Below are positions 17,336-26,860 of a stretch of 64,000 nt of DNA, piece by piece. Under the pieces are notes generated by a model. That model saw nothing but the letters and a program-made list of their open reading frames with translations, made no database searches and was not told the DNA's origin. Numbering within the stretch: position 1 is the first letter of the stretch; every line of letters starts with the position of its first letter. The stretch is from Oscillospiraceae bacterium. Its GTDB lineage: Bacteria; Bacillota; Clostridia; Oscillospirales; Oscillospiraceae. The translations under genes and the position numbers were made by a program. The DNA is taken from the NCBI GenBank assembly GCA_017430455.1, contig JAFRMX010000013.1:33007-97006 (forward strand), in the 5' to 3' direction.

Positions 17336-17868
17336 AGAGTCTGAATACTACAGCAAACAAGCTCACAATGCTCAGGATCCTGATGATTCCCATCTTTATG
17401 GTTCTTCTTTACGTGGGAAAGTGCACCGCGGCTCTTGTAGTTTACATAATTGCATGCCTTACAGATGCCCTTGACGGGTATATTGCCCGTCACTACGACC
17501 AGGTCACCGATTTCGGCAAACTCGTGGACCCGCTTGCCGATAAAGTTCTTGTTATGGCCGCCTTGTGTATTTATGTCGAGACCGGAAAAATGCCGGGCTG
17601 GGCACTTGCTGTCGTTATTTTGAGAGAGTTTGCCGTATCCGGACTTCGTATGATAGCCCTTGAAAAAGGGAAGGTAATAGCTGCTGCAAGATCCGGAAAA
17701 ATTAAGACCGGTGTCACCATGGTATCCATATGTATTATGATGATTTCAGATAAGCTCTTTCCGGGCAAAGGTGATCTGTGTGACATTATCTGTGTCATAC
17801 TAATCCTAATCGTAACGGTCATATCCGGTATAGATTATTTCTATACAAACAGAAAAATGATTAATTAA
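17332..17868 (+). CDS. pgsA: CDP-diacylglycerol-glycerol-3-phosphate 3-phosphatidyltransferase
   Basis: A 178-residue integral membrane enzyme that makes phosphatidylglycerol phosphate, the precursor of phosphatidylglycerol and cardiolipin. The CDP-alcohol phosphotransferase signature D-x2-DG-x2-AR-x8-G-x3-D-x3-D is intact from DALDGYIAR through GKLVDPLADK. The N-terminus NKLTMLRILMIPIFM is typical. It overlaps rimO by 4 nt and ends 23 nt before cysS. Confidence 0.94.
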   Translation: MKSLNTTANKLTMLRILMIPIFMVLLYVGKCTAALVVYIIACLTDALDGYIARHYDQVTDFGKLVDPLADKVLVMAALCIYVETGKMPGWALAVVILREFAVSGLRMIALEKGKVIAAARSGKIKTGVTMVSICIMMISDKLFPGKGDLCDIICVILILIVTVISGIDYFYTNRKMIN

Positions 17869-17891
17869 ATTCTCCAGGAGAGGTGTTTGTC

Positions 17892-19349
17892 ATGTATTTG
17901 TATAACAGCGCAACCAGAAAAAAAAGTGAATTTGTTCCGAACGATCCGAAGCTTGTAAAGATGTACACCTGCGGTCCCACAGTCTACCACTATGCTCATA
18001 TAGGCAACCTGAGATCCTATATTATGGAGGATATACTTGAAAAGTACCTCAGGTATACGGGATACAATGTCAAGCGCGTTATGAACATTACCGACGTAGG
18101 GCATCTTACTTCCGATGCCGACGAAGGCGAAGACAAGATGGTCAAAGGCGCAAAAAGAGAACACAAATCCGTTATGGAGATCGCTAAATTCTATACGGAT
18201 GCTTTCTTCGATGACTGCAACAAGCTTTGCATCAAAAGACCTGATGTAGTGGAGCCTGCCACCAATCTCATTGACGATTATATAAAAATAATCACAAAGC
18301 TCCTGGATACGGGCTATGCATATCATGCAGGCGGCAATATCTATTTTGATACTTCAAAGCTTGAAAAGTATTACATCTTCAACGATTTCAATGAAGAGGA
18401 TCTTGCCATTGGAGTCCGTGAAGGCGTAGAAGAAGACCTGAACAAACGCAATAAAAACGACTTTGTACTCTGGTTTACAAAATCTAAATTCGAAGAGCAG
18501 GCCCTGAAGTGGGATTCCCCGTGGGGAACAGGCTACCCCGGCTGGCATATAGAGTGCTCCGGTATAGCCATGAAGCACCTCGGAGAAAACGTGGATATCC
18601 ACTGCGGCGGGATAGACAATGCATTTCCGCACCACACAAACGAAATTGCACAGTCTGAAGCATTTCTCGGCCACCACTGGTGCAACTGGTGGATGCACGT
18701 ACTGCATCTCAACACAGCCGACGGAAAGATGAGCAAATCCAAGGGCGAATTTCTTACAGTCTCGCTGCTCGAGCAAAAGGGATATGATCCCTTGGCATAC
18801 AGATTTTTCTGCCTTCAGAGCCACTACCGCAAGATCCTCGTATTTACCTGGGAAAACCTCGACAATGCCCAACTGGCCTATAACAAGCTGATCGCCAGGA
18901 TCGCAGCCCTCAAGCCAGGAGACGGTGAAGTCGATTTGGAAGCTGTCGAAAAGCTGCGTGAAAAGTTCAAAGCGGGCCTTGACAATGACCTCAACACTTC
19001 CCTCGCGGTAACTGCAGTTTATGATGTTTTCAAATACAATACAAATGACGCTACGAAACTGTATGCCATAGGCGACTTTGACAAAGTGCTGTCTCTCAAT
19101 CTTCTTGATAAGGCAGCCGTAAAACGTGAAGAACTGAAAAAGGAAGCTGAAGCTGCCAAAGTCAGCACATTTACCGTTATTTCGGAGTCCGGTGAGGAAG
19201 ATCCGGCTGTTTCTGCCAAGATCATGGCTCGCCAGGAAGCCAAAAAAGCCAAAAACTACCAGCTTGCCGATCAGATAAGGAATGAGCTTAAATCTGAAGG
19301 AATAGAGGTCACGGATATCCCCAACGGGGCCAAATGGAAGAGGATATAA
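17892..19349 (+). CDS. cysS: Cysteinyl-tRNA synthetase
   Basis: A 485-residue class I aminoacyl-tRNA synthetase. Zinc-binding YTCGPTVY, the HIGH-type motif YAHIGN, WHIECS and HCGGIDNAFPHH, and the KMSKS loop (GKMSKSKGE) are all present; the C-terminal domain ends KRI. The ATG at 17892, with AGGAGAGG 8 nt upstream, gives the family N-terminus MYLYNSATR and is preferred to an in-frame GTG at 17883. glgB follows after 1 nt. Confidence 0.96.
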   Translation: MYLYNSATRKKSEFVPNDPKLVKMYTCGPTVYHYAHIGNLRSYIMEDILEKYLRYTGYNVKRVMNITDVGHLTSDADEGEDKMVKGAKREHKSVMEIAKFYTDAFFDDCNKLCIKRPDVVEPATNLIDDYIKIITKLLDTGYAYHAGGNIYFDTSKLEKYYIFNDFNEEDLAIGVREGVEEDLNKRNKNDFVLWFTKSKFEEQALKWDSPWGTGYPGWHIECSGIAMKHLGENVDIHCGGIDNAFPHHTNEIAQSEAFLGHHWCNWWMHVLHLNTADGKMSKSKGEFLTVSLLEQKGYDPLAYRFFCLQSHYRKILVFTWENLDNAQLAYNKLIARIAALKPGDGEVDLEAVEKLREKFKAGLDNDLNTSLAVTAVYDVFKYNTNDATKLYAIGDFDKVLSLNLLDKAAVKREELKKEAEAAKVSTFTVISESGEEDPAVSAKIMARQEAKKAKNYQLADQIRNELKSEGIEVTDIPNGAKWKRI

Positions 19350-19350
19350 A

Positions 19351-21285
19351 ATGAAAGATCTGCAGGAGCTTGCCTCAAAGTATATCCTGAAGGACGACAT
19401 TTATCTTTTCAATACCGGAAATGCCGTTAACGCGTGGAAATTCTACGGGTGCACCTATATACCCGAAGAAGGTCTGCACAGATTTGTCGTATGGGCTCCC
19501 AACGCGAAAAGGGTGAGCCTTACAGGTGAGTTCAACGGCTGGAACAACGATGCCGACATCATGACTCCCTACCGGGAGGGCGGGATATGGTTTATTTTCA
19601 AAGAAGGCCTTTCCGACGGCATGAAATACAAGTTCTGCATAGACGGCGCAGACGGCAGAAGAGTGCTCAAGGCAGATCCCTTTGCCGCTTTTTCGGAAAA
19701 CGGGAGCGAGACCGCTTCCATCATCTGGTGCAACAACCCCTATACCTGGGGAGATGAAGAATATCTTGAAAAGCGCCGGAGCCGCGATTTTCTCAAAGAG
19801 CCCATGTCCGTATATGAGATGCACTGCGGTTCCTGGAAGGACTTCGGCCGGGAGAAACCGATATATTCGTATCTGGGCGAGCAGGCTTCCCAATACTGCA
19901 AAGAAATGCACTATACGCATGTAGAGATCATGCCGATCACGGAATTTCCTTTCGATGCCTCGTGGGGATATCAGGTAACCGGTTATTACTCCCCGACTTC
20001 AAGATACGGCAATCCCGAGGATTTCAAGTATTTTGTCGACTGCATGCACAGAAAAGGCATCGGAGTTATAATGGACTGGGTCCCGGCCCATTTCCCGAAG
20101 GATGAGCACGGGCTGGCTAACTTCGACGGATCTCCCCAGTTTGAAAGCAAAGAAAAGCGCATGGCCGAGCATCCGGAATGGGGTACGCTTATCTTTGACT
20201 ATGAGAGCAGTCAGGTGAGGAGCTTTCTGATCTCATCCGCCTGCAAATTCTTCGAGGAATTCCACATAGACGGAATCAGGGTCGACGCCGTCAGTTCAAT
20301 GCTCTATCTCGATTACGGCCGCAAGGACGGAAATTATACCCCCAACAAATACGGAGGCAATACAAATCTCGGAGCCGTAGAGTTTTTAAGGCAGCTTAAT
20401 TCTTCCGTTCTGTCCCGTTACCCCGGTACCGTGACCATAGCCGAAGAGAGCACCGCTTTTCCGCTTATAACTGCTCCTCCCGACGCAGGCGGACTCGGCT
20501 TCTGTTTCAAATGGGATATGGGATTCATGCACGACACCATCGATTACATGTCATTGAACCCGTTCTTCAGAAGCAATAACCACAACAAGCTGACCTTCTC
20601 AATGATGTATGCCTTTTCCGAGAACTTTATCCTCGCGTATTCCCACGACGAGGTCGTACACGGGAAAGCCTCCATGATCAACAAGATGTACGGCACATAT
20701 GAGGAGAAGTTTGCGGCATTGCGCACTCTGTACGGATATCAGTATGCCCACCCGGGTAAAAAGCATACCTTTATGGGCAGCGAGTTCGGACAGTTTATTG
20801 AGTGGAACTACAAGCAGCAGCTCGACTGGCTGCTTCTGGACTATCCTCTTCACAAGGCCATGCAGGACTACAGCAGAGCGCTCAACAGCATATATGTCTC
20901 CTTCCCCGCCCTGTACAGGATCGACAACTCCTGGGACGGCTTCAGGTGGCTCAACGTAAACGACAACATGCGCTCCTCCATTGCATTTTTGCGTACATCC
21001 GATACCGAAGGCAAAGGAAAATATCTTGTCTGCGTATGCAATTTTACGACTGTAAGCTATGACGGCTTCGTCATAGGTCTGCCGCAGAAAGGCACTCTTA
21101 CTGAAATACTCAACAGCGATGACACTGCTTTCGGCGGAACGGGAACCGAAACGGAAAAGACAATAGAAAGCCGCAAAGAGGCGTTTCTTGACATGGATTA
21201 TTCGGCAGAACTGACACTGCCTGCAAATTCCTGTATATACTATGAATATGAGGTAACTGCAGATGAATCAGATACTGAAGACTGA
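19351..21285 (+). CDS. glgB: 1,4-alpha-glucan branching enzyme
   Basis: A 644-residue GH13 enzyme that introduces alpha-1,6 branches in glycogen. N-terminal CBM48 (FVVWAPNAKRVSLTGEFNGWN), then the (beta/alpha)8 domain with the nucleophile Asp in DGIRVDAVSSMLY, acid Glu in TIAEEST and transition-state Asp in SHDEVVHGK, plus MGSEFGQF. A branching enzyme is indicated by WGYQVTGYYSPTSRYG and EWNY. glgA overlaps its 3' end by 23 nt, so glgB-glgA are translationally coupled. No glgC/glgD lies nearby. Confidence 0.95.
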   Translation: MKDLQELASKYILKDDIYLFNTGNAVNAWKFYGCTYIPEEGLHRFVVWAPNAKRVSLTGEFNGWNNDADIMTPYREGGIWFIFKEGLSDGMKYKFCIDGADGRRVLKADPFAAFSENGSETASIIWCNNPYTWGDEEYLEKRRSRDFLKEPMSVYEMHCGSWKDFGREKPIYSYLGEQASQYCKEMHYTHVEIMPITEFPFDASWGYQVTGYYSPTSRYGNPEDFKYFVDCMHRKGIGVIMDWVPAHFPKDEHGLANFDGSPQFESKEKRMAEHPEWGTLIFDYESSQVRSFLISSACKFFEEFHIDGIRVDAVSSMLYLDYGRKDGNYTPNKYGGNTNLGAVEFLRQLNSSVLSRYPGTVTIAEESTAFPLITAPPDAGGLGFCFKWDMGFMHDTIDYMSLNPFFRSNNHNKLTFSMMYAFSENFILAYSHDEVVHGKASMINKMYGTYEEKFAALRTLYGYQYAHPGKKHTFMGSEFGQFIEWNYKQQLDWLLLDYPLHKAMQDYSRALNSIYVSFPALYRIDNSWDGFRWLNVNDNMRSSIAFLRTSDTEGKGKYLVCVCNFTTVSYDGFVIGLPQKGTLTEILNSDDTAFGGTGTETEKTIESRKEAFLDMDYSAELTLPANSCIYYEYEVTADESDTED

Positions 21286-22741
21286 ACTCGAAAAGAAAGG
21301 AAAGCGTTATCTTCCCAAGATCCTTCTGGTCGCTTCGGAGTGCGCTCCTCTTGCAAAAACAGGCGGCCTGGCCGACGTTGTCGGAACGCTCCCTAAATCT
21401 CTCAAAAAGCTCGGCATGGACGCCAGAGTCATTATCCCTTACCACCGCATAATAAAGGACCGTTACCGCAGTCAGGTCGTACATATGTTCGATTTCTACT
21501 GCGATCTCGGCTGGCGCAGGGAATATGTCGGCATAGAAAAGCTCGAGCTCGACGGAGTCATAATATATCTTGTGGACAATGAAGGGTATTTCGGCGATAA
21601 AATCTATCGCGGAGGAGACCCCGAGACACAGCAGTATGCATTTTTCACCAGGGCAGTACTGGATGCCATACCCAATCTCGATTTCAAGCCTTCCGTCATC
21701 CACTGCAATGACTGGCAGGCTGCCATGATCCCCATGCTTGCAAAAACACAGTATTCAGGGAGCATGCAGGAAGGTCTCAAATTCCTGCTCACCATACACA
21801 ATATAGCCTATCAGGGCAAATGCGGATTCGAATTCGTTCAGGATCTGCTCGGAGTGGATAAAAAGTATTATACCTCTGAGTTTATGGAACTCGACGGATG
21901 CGCAAACTTTCTCAAGGCGGGCTGCGTATTTGCCGACGCGCTGAATACGGTCAGTCCCTCCTATGCCGAGGAAATAAAGACCCCGTATTACAGCGAAGGC
22001 CTCGAAGGCATTCTCAACGCCCGCTCCCACGAGCTGTTCGGAATCGTCAACGGTATAGACACCAAAGTCTTCAATCCACACAGCGATCCTGTCATCCCGT
22101 CAAGATACGATAAAGGGCATATGAAAGGCAAAGCCTTCTGCAAAAAAGTCCTGCAGGAGCATATGGGGCTCGAGGAGAGAGCTGACGTCCCGATAGTGTC
22201 CATGGTTACCCGAATGACTGAGCAGAAGGGCTTCGCTCTCGTCGAGAGGATGCTCGACGAGCTCATGATGTACAACGATATGCAATTCATGCTTTTAGGA
22301 TCCGGAGATTCCAATTTCGAATCCTTTATGCGCGGCGCAGAATCCAGATACAAGGGCAGGGTCTGCTCATACATAGGATACAACGACAATCTTGCCCACC
22401 TTATCTATGCCGGAAGCGATTTCTATCTCATGCCGTCCAGATTCGAGCCCTGCGGTATAAGCCAGATGCTCGCCATGAGATACGGTACTCTCCCGATCGT
22501 CAGAGAGACGGGCGGCCTCAAGGATACCGTCACTCCGTACAACAAATATACCGGCGAGGGAAACGGTTTTTCTTTCGCAAATTTCAATGCCCACGAAATG
22601 AAAGAATGTATACTGGGTGCCCTGAATGTATACAGGGATAAAGAGACCATGAGTAAACTCATCTACTCCGCCATGAGCACCGACTTCGGCTTCGAGCTCT
22701 CGGCTCTGGAATATGCAAAGCATTATATATGGCTGATATAA
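21263..22741 (+). CDS. glgA: Glycogen synthase (ADP-glucose type)
   Basis: A 492-residue GT5 glycosyltransferase that extends glycogen chains from ADP-glucose. ASECAPLAKTGGLADVVG holds the KTGGL ADP-glucose motif; the C-terminal Rossmann half has VSMVTRMTEQKGF, SRFEPCGISQMLAMRYGTLPIVRETGGL, the GT-B catalytic region. It starts within glgB and its 3' end overlaps the following GH13 gene by 13 nt. Length is normal. Confidence 0.95.
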   Translation: MNQILKTELEKKGKRYLPKILLVASECAPLAKTGGLADVVGTLPKSLKKLGMDARVIIPYHRIIKDRYRSQVVHMFDFYCDLGWRREYVGIEKLELDGVIIYLVDNEGYFGDKIYRGGDPETQQYAFFTRAVLDAIPNLDFKPSVIHCNDWQAAMIPMLAKTQYSGSMQEGLKFLLTIHNIAYQGKCGFEFVQDLLGVDKKYYTSEFMELDGCANFLKAGCVFADALNTVSPSYAEEIKTPYYSEGLEGILNARSHELFGIVNGIDTKVFNPHSDPVIPSRYDKGHMKGKAFCKKVLQEHMGLEERADVPIVSMVTRMTEQKGFALVERMLDELMMYNDMQFMLLGSGDSNFESFMRGAESRYKGRVCSYIGYNDNLAHLIYAGSDFYLMPSRFEPCGISQMLAMRYGTLPIVRETGGLKDTVTPYNKYTGEGNGFSFANFNAHEMKECILGALNVYRDKETMSKLIYSAMSTDFGFELSALEYAKHYIWLI

Positions 22742-25164
22742 CGCGGATACAGCGGGTGTATTTCGGCGGCACTTACAAAGAGGAGTGGTCGCCGAATTAT
22801 ACTCTGAAGATCAAATACAGCGACAGGCCATATGCAGATGCCGTAAAAACCGAAAACGGCTGGAAAGCGGTCGGAGGAGATGAGGTTCTGTGCAGAGAAC
22901 TCAACTCCCCGGACTGTGACAGTCTGAAGCTCGCGTATTTCGAAGCCGCCGCCGAGGCCGGAAGTGTTGAAAGCGATTATCTGTCAGATGAGCTTCCTCT
23001 GTACACGCGCCGGAAAAAACTTCATCCGGGCGGAAATCCCCTGATTGCGCCTGAGCTTCTGAGAGTTCTGATGGACGACCGCGGCTTCTCGCTCGAGCAG
23101 GCCTATAAGACTGCTGTGATGTACTGCAACGATCCTATCAACACAAAAACGGATCTTGAAGGGCTTGAAAAGCTTCAGCCTCGAACAGCCAATATACTGA
23201 AACTGCTTGCCGGATCCGAAAAAGTCTATTTTGTCGTAAAACACGATATACTCGATCCGAAATACCGCTCTGTAACAGGCTCTTTAAGAACAGGCGAGAA
23301 ACTGCGCCTTGCCTTTGAATCTGTTTCCGGAGAAATTGACAGAGCTGTTTTGGAGATATATACCGACAGCGGCAAGACCGAGTATCCAATGGAAAAGGAA
23401 AACAGCTGTCTGCATTATGTTGATGATATTATGTTTACTGAGGCTGCCGCCCTGTGGTACTGCTTCAGACTCGAGACGCCTCAGGGCATCAGATGGGTAT
23501 GCCCGGACAAGAGCGGTTTTTCAGCCGATGTCTGCGACGTAAAGCGCGCCTGTTTCAGGCTGACAGTTTATCTGGCGGATTTCGAAACTCCGGAGTGGTT
23601 CAAAAAAGCAATCATGTATCAGATCTTTCCTGACCGCTTCGCTTTCTCTAATGACAAAACTGCCGAAAACGGCATAGAATATCACCGCTCTCTGGGACAG
23701 ACACCGGATTTTCACACTCTTCTCGATGACGAAGTAAAATGGAAGGCACGTTCCTTTGAGAAGGATTACGCTCCGGACGATTTCTTTGGCGGCACACTCC
23801 GCGGTATAACCGACAAGCTCCCGTATCTTAAAGAGCTCGGTATCAGCTGCATATACTTGAACCCGATCTTCGAGGCCAGGAGCAACCACCGCTACGACAC
23901 ATCGGATTATATGAGGATCGATCCGATACTGGGCAATGAGGAGGACTTTTCCCTTCTCTGCGAAACTGCTTCCGCCATGGGGATGCATGTCATACTCGAC
24001 GGTGTTTTCAATCACACCGGAAGCGACAGCATCTATTTCAACAGATACGGCCACTACCCTTCCGAAGGCGCCTGCCAGGGAGAGAAATCGCCTTATTACA
24101 AATGGTATACTTTCAGCAGTTTTCCCAATGATTACGAGTGCTGGTGGGGCTTTAAGGATCTTCCGAACGTAAACGAGCAAGAACGCTCATGGCAGGACTT
24201 TGTCATAACGGGAGAAAATTCGGTCGTAAAGACCTGGCTGAAAAAGGGAGCTTCCGGATGGAGGCTTGATGTGGCGGACGAGCTCCCGGATGAGGCTCTC
24301 GCTCTTATAAGAAAAGCCGTTAAAGAGACCGACAGCGAGGCTCCCATCATCGGAGAGGTATGGGAGGATGCCGTCGTCAAAGAGAGCTACGGGAAAAAGA
24401 GAAAATACGCTCTGGGCTATTCTCTCGACTCAGTCATGAACTATCCGCTTCGCGACAACGCCCTCTCCTTTGCTTCCGGTAAGATCACAGCCGCTCAGCT
24501 GAGAAACTTCCTTCTGGAGCAAAAGCTGAATTATCCCAAGCCCTTCTATTACTCGCTCATGAATCTTCTTGGCTCCCATGATACGGACAGGCTTCTGACC
24601 GCACTTTCGACCGATGTCTATCTGCGCTCGCTCTCCAGGGAGCAGCAAATGGCGATGAGCTTTACCGAAGAAGCAAAGAAGAAAGCGCCTGAGCTTGAGA
24701 AGATGCTCTCCGTGCTTCAGTTCTCGCTTCCCGGAGTGCCCTCGGTCTACTACGGAGACGAGCAGGGCATGGAGGGGGTCAGCGATCCCTTCAACAGGAG
24801 GCCTTTCAGACTTGGAAACGAAGATCTCCACTCCCACTACAGGAAACTTGCCGAAATAAGAAACTCAAACGATGCCCTCTCCACCGGCGAAGCAATGTTT
24901 TTCTCGCAAAATCGCGATACTCTCATTATTTTGAGATATATCGAAACCGGAAGCGACGTTTTTGGAAATAAGGCTGAAAACGGATGTCTTGTCTCCGCTG
25001 TAAACAGAAGCCCGTATGAGCAGCAGATCTGTCTTTCAGACCGGCATTTCACGGCGGGGAAATCTGTTGAATTACTGCTCGGGGACGGGAAAGCTGAAAT
25101 AAAAGACGGAATGCTTTCTTTCAGCATTCCGCCTGTATCAGGTATGATAGTAAAGATCGTCTGA
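22729..25164 (+). CDS. Glycoside hydrolase family 13 protein (alpha-glucan hydrolase) with phosphorylase-like insert
   Basis: An 811-residue GH13 enzyme, probably acting on glycogen or maltodextrins. The catalytic domain starts near 285 (WFKKAIMYQIFPDRF), with VILDGVFNHTG, nucleophile Asp514 in GWRLDVADE, acid Glu543 in IIGEVWED and a later GSHDTDR. Before it lie a beta-rich domain (about 165-280) and, at about 99-160, a segment (IAPELLRVLMDDRGFSLEQAY ... LEKLQPR) that resembles the ND-THP-x-IAIPELLRVL region of glycogen phosphorylase rather than any GH13 accessory domain. Start overlaps glgA; ribosome binding site weak, with a GTG at 22756 as alternative. No signal peptide, so cytoplasmic. 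Confidence 0.85.
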   Translation: MADITRIQRVYFGGTYKEEWSPNYTLKIKYSDRPYADAVKTENGWKAVGGDEVLCRELNSPDCDSLKLAYFEAAAEAGSVESDYLSDELPLYTRRKKLHPGGNPLIAPELLRVLMDDRGFSLEQAYKTAVMYCNDPINTKTDLEGLEKLQPRTANILKLLAGSEKVYFVVKHDILDPKYRSVTGSLRTGEKLRLAFESVSGEIDRAVLEIYTDSGKTEYPMEKENSCLHYVDDIMFTEAAALWYCFRLETPQGIRWVCPDKSGFSADVCDVKRACFRLTVYLADFETPEWFKKAIMYQIFPDRFAFSNDKTAENGIEYHRSLGQTPDFHTLLDDEVKWKARSFEKDYAPDDFFGGTLRGITDKLPYLKELGISCIYLNPIFEARSNHRYDTSDYMRIDPILGNEEDFSLLCETASAMGMHVILDGVFNHTGSDSIYFNRYGHYPSEGACQGEKSPYYKWYTFSSFPNDYECWWGFKDLPNVNEQERSWQDFVITGENSVVKTWLKKGASGWRLDVADELPDEALALIRKAVKETDSEAPIIGEVWEDAVVKESYGKKRKYALGYSLDSVMNYPLRDNALSFASGKITAAQLRNFLLEQKLNYPKPFYYSLMNLLGSHDTDRLLTALSTDVYLRSLSREQQMAMSFTEEAKKKAPELEKMLSVLQFSLPGVPSVYYGDEQGMEGVSDPFNRRPFRLGNEDLHSHYRKLAEIRNSNDALSTGEAMFFSQNRDTLIILRYIETGSDVFGNKAENGCLVSAVNRSPYEQQICLSDRHFTAGKSVELLLGDGKAEIKDGMLSFSIPPVSGMIVKIV

Positions 25165-25188
25165 TTGATTTATTTAAACCAAATTATG

Positions 25189-25950
25189 TTAATAAATATT
25201 GAAAAGCTGTCTGGCATTCTCAAATGTAATGTCAGCAGTTTTTTCAATTGTAAGACCTTTAAAGTCTGCTATTCTTTCTATTACGTAAACCAAGTTACGT
25301 GAATCATTTCTTTTGCCCCTCATCGGAGTCGGAGACATATAAGGGCTGTCGGTCTCGATGAGTATCCTGTCGGGAGGGCAGATCTCCAGGACCTCCAGAG
25401 TTTTTCTGGCATTTATATATGTGACCGGGCCGTCAAAGCCGAGGTACCAGCCCCGTTTCAAAAGCTCTTTTGCCATCTCCGCGCTGCCCGAGAAGCAGTG
25501 AAAGACTCCTTTGATCCCCTCGTATCTTTTTGCGAATTCCAGGCAGTCCCCGTGCGCCTCTCTGTCATGGATTATTACTGGCATGCTTTTGTCAAAGGCC
25601 AGGGCCATCTGAAGTTCCAGGATCTCCTTCTGCTTTTCGGCATATGTTTTGTCCCAGTAATAGTCGAGGCCTATCTCACCTACCGCTTTGCATCTCGGGT
25701 GCTCAAACAGAGTTTTAAGTTTTGAAAAATCATCCTCTGTGAAGCTCTCCGCTTCCTCGGGGTGCCAGCCGGCCGCGAAGTATACGAAATCGTGCTCCTG
25801 AGCTATCCTCATCGCTTTTTCGGAGGACTCGAGATCACAGCCGGGGTCTATTACTCCCCCGATCCCGCTCGATCTCAGATCGGCAAGAAGCACTTCCCTG
25901 TCGTTATCGAATTGTTCGGCGTCATAGTGCGCGTGTGTATCAAATATCAT
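25189..25950 (-). CDS. tatD: TatD-family metal-dependent deoxyribonuclease
   Basis: A 253-residue amidohydrolase-fold nuclease. Metal ligands appear in IFDTHAHYD, AVGEIGLDYYWD, PVIIHDREAHGD, GVFHCFSGS and LIETDSPYMSP. It is convergent with the GH13 gene, with only 24 nt between the stops and no clear terminator. Relatives have 3'-5' exonuclease or D-aminoacyl-tRNA deacylase-like roles; the physiological substrate is not fixed. Confidence 0.93.
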   Translation of the reverse strand: MIFDTHAHYDAEQFDNDREVLLADLRSSGIGGVIDPGCDLESSEKAMRIAQEHDFVYFAAGWHPEEAESFTEDDFSKLKTLFEHPRCKAVGEIGLDYYWDKTYAEKQKEILELQMALAFDKSMPVIIHDREAHGDCLEFAKRYEGIKGVFHCFSGSAEMAKELLKRGWYLGFDGPVTYINARKTLEVLEICPPDRILIETDSPYMSPTPMRGKRNDSRNLVYVIERIADFKGLTIEKTADITFENARQLFNIY

Positions 25951-26037
25951 AATATCCCGTCCTTCGGTCTTCGACTCATATCATATCAGAATTTCCGTCC
26001 AAATCAATATAATTCAAAAATCCCGGATCTGTCTGTA

Positions 26038-26066
26038 TTTACCGGGAAGACCTTACATGTTATAAT
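26038..26066 (+). promoter_or_regulatory. Promoter of the larB-larE-larC operon
   Basis: TTTACC (26038-26043), 17-nt spacer, perfect TATAAT (26061-26066), 31 nt before the larB ATG. No NikR-like palindrome was recognised. Confidence 0.6.
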
Positions 26067-26097
26067 ACCAAAACAAAAATCAGAAAGAACGGATAAA

Positions 26098-26856
26098 ATG
26101 GACAAACATGAACTGACCAAGCTGTTGAACAGTGTGGCGGACGGGACTCTCCCGCCCGAAGAGGCTGCTCTGAAGCTCAAAATGGAACCCTTCCACGAGG
26201 TGGGAGACTACGCCAAGGTGGATATTCACCGGGGTATCCGCCAGGGTGTTCCCGAAATAATCTACGGGGCGGGAAAAACAAAGGAGCAGATCCTCGGGAT
26301 CGCAAAAACAATGCTCGGTTCCGGACAGGAGACGGTCTTCATCACGCGCCTGATAAAAGAGTCCGCGGAGTTTATAAAAAAAGATCTGCCGCTTGAATAC
26401 AACGAGACGTCGCGCACCGGCATCATAGGAAAGCTTCCCCCTCCGAGCGGGCTCGGGAAGGTCGTAGTGGCTACCGGAGGTACCAGCGATATACCTGTCG
26501 CGGAGGAGGCTGCAGTCACCGCGGAGGTGCTCGGGAACGAAGTCGAAAGGCTCTATGACGTGGGCGTTTCCGGCATACACCGGCTGCTCGGGAACATGGA
26601 TCATATCATGAACGCGAAGGTGATAATAGCCGTTGCGGGCATGGAAGGAGCGCTTCCCTCGGTCATAGGGGGGCTTGCAGACTGTCCCGTGATCGCAGTC
26701 CCCACAAGCGTCGGCTACGGCGCGAGCTTCGGCGGAGTCGCCGCTCTTCTCGCCATGCTCAATTCCTGCGCGAGCGGAGTCAGCGTCGTAAACATCGATA
26801 ACGGCTTCGGCGCCGGATACATGGCCAGCATGATAAACCATATAGCGGAAAAATAA
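26098..26856 (+). CDS. larB: Nickel-pincer cofactor biosynthesis protein LarB
   Basis: A 252-residue enzyme that carboxylates and hydrolyses nicotinic acid adenine dinucleotide to pyridinium-3,5-biscarboxylic acid mononucleotide, the first step to the nickel-pincer cofactor. The C-terminal PurE-like domain is clear (VVVATGGTSDIPVAEEAA, VAGMEGALPSVIGGL, VPTSVGYGASFGGVAALLAMLNSCA, GFGAGYMA). The ATG at 26098 lies just after a promoter; a longer open frame upstream overlaps the promoter and tatD and is rejected. The ribosome binding site is weak. First gene of larB-larE-larC. Confidence 0.94.
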   Translation: MDKHELTKLLNSVADGTLPPEEAALKLKMEPFHEVGDYAKVDIHRGIRQGVPEIIYGAGKTKEQILGIAKTMLGSGQETVFITRLIKESAEFIKKDLPLEYNETSRTGIIGKLPPPSGLGKVVVATGGTSDIPVAEEAAVTAEVLGNEVERLYDVGVSGIHRLLGNMDHIMNAKVIIAVAGMEGALPSVIGGLADCPVIAVPTSVGYGASFGGVAALLAMLNSCASGVSVVNIDNGFGAGYMASMINHIAEK

Positions 26857-26860
26857 ATCC

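Noticed and set aside
25108..25132. Hairpin GGAATGCT/AGCATTCC as a terminator for the GH13 gene
   Set aside because: It lies within the coding sequence and has no T run after it.
25762..26097. N-terminal extension of larB of about 112 codons
   Set aside because: Would overlap tatD antisense and run through the larB promoter; LarB homology starts at 26098.
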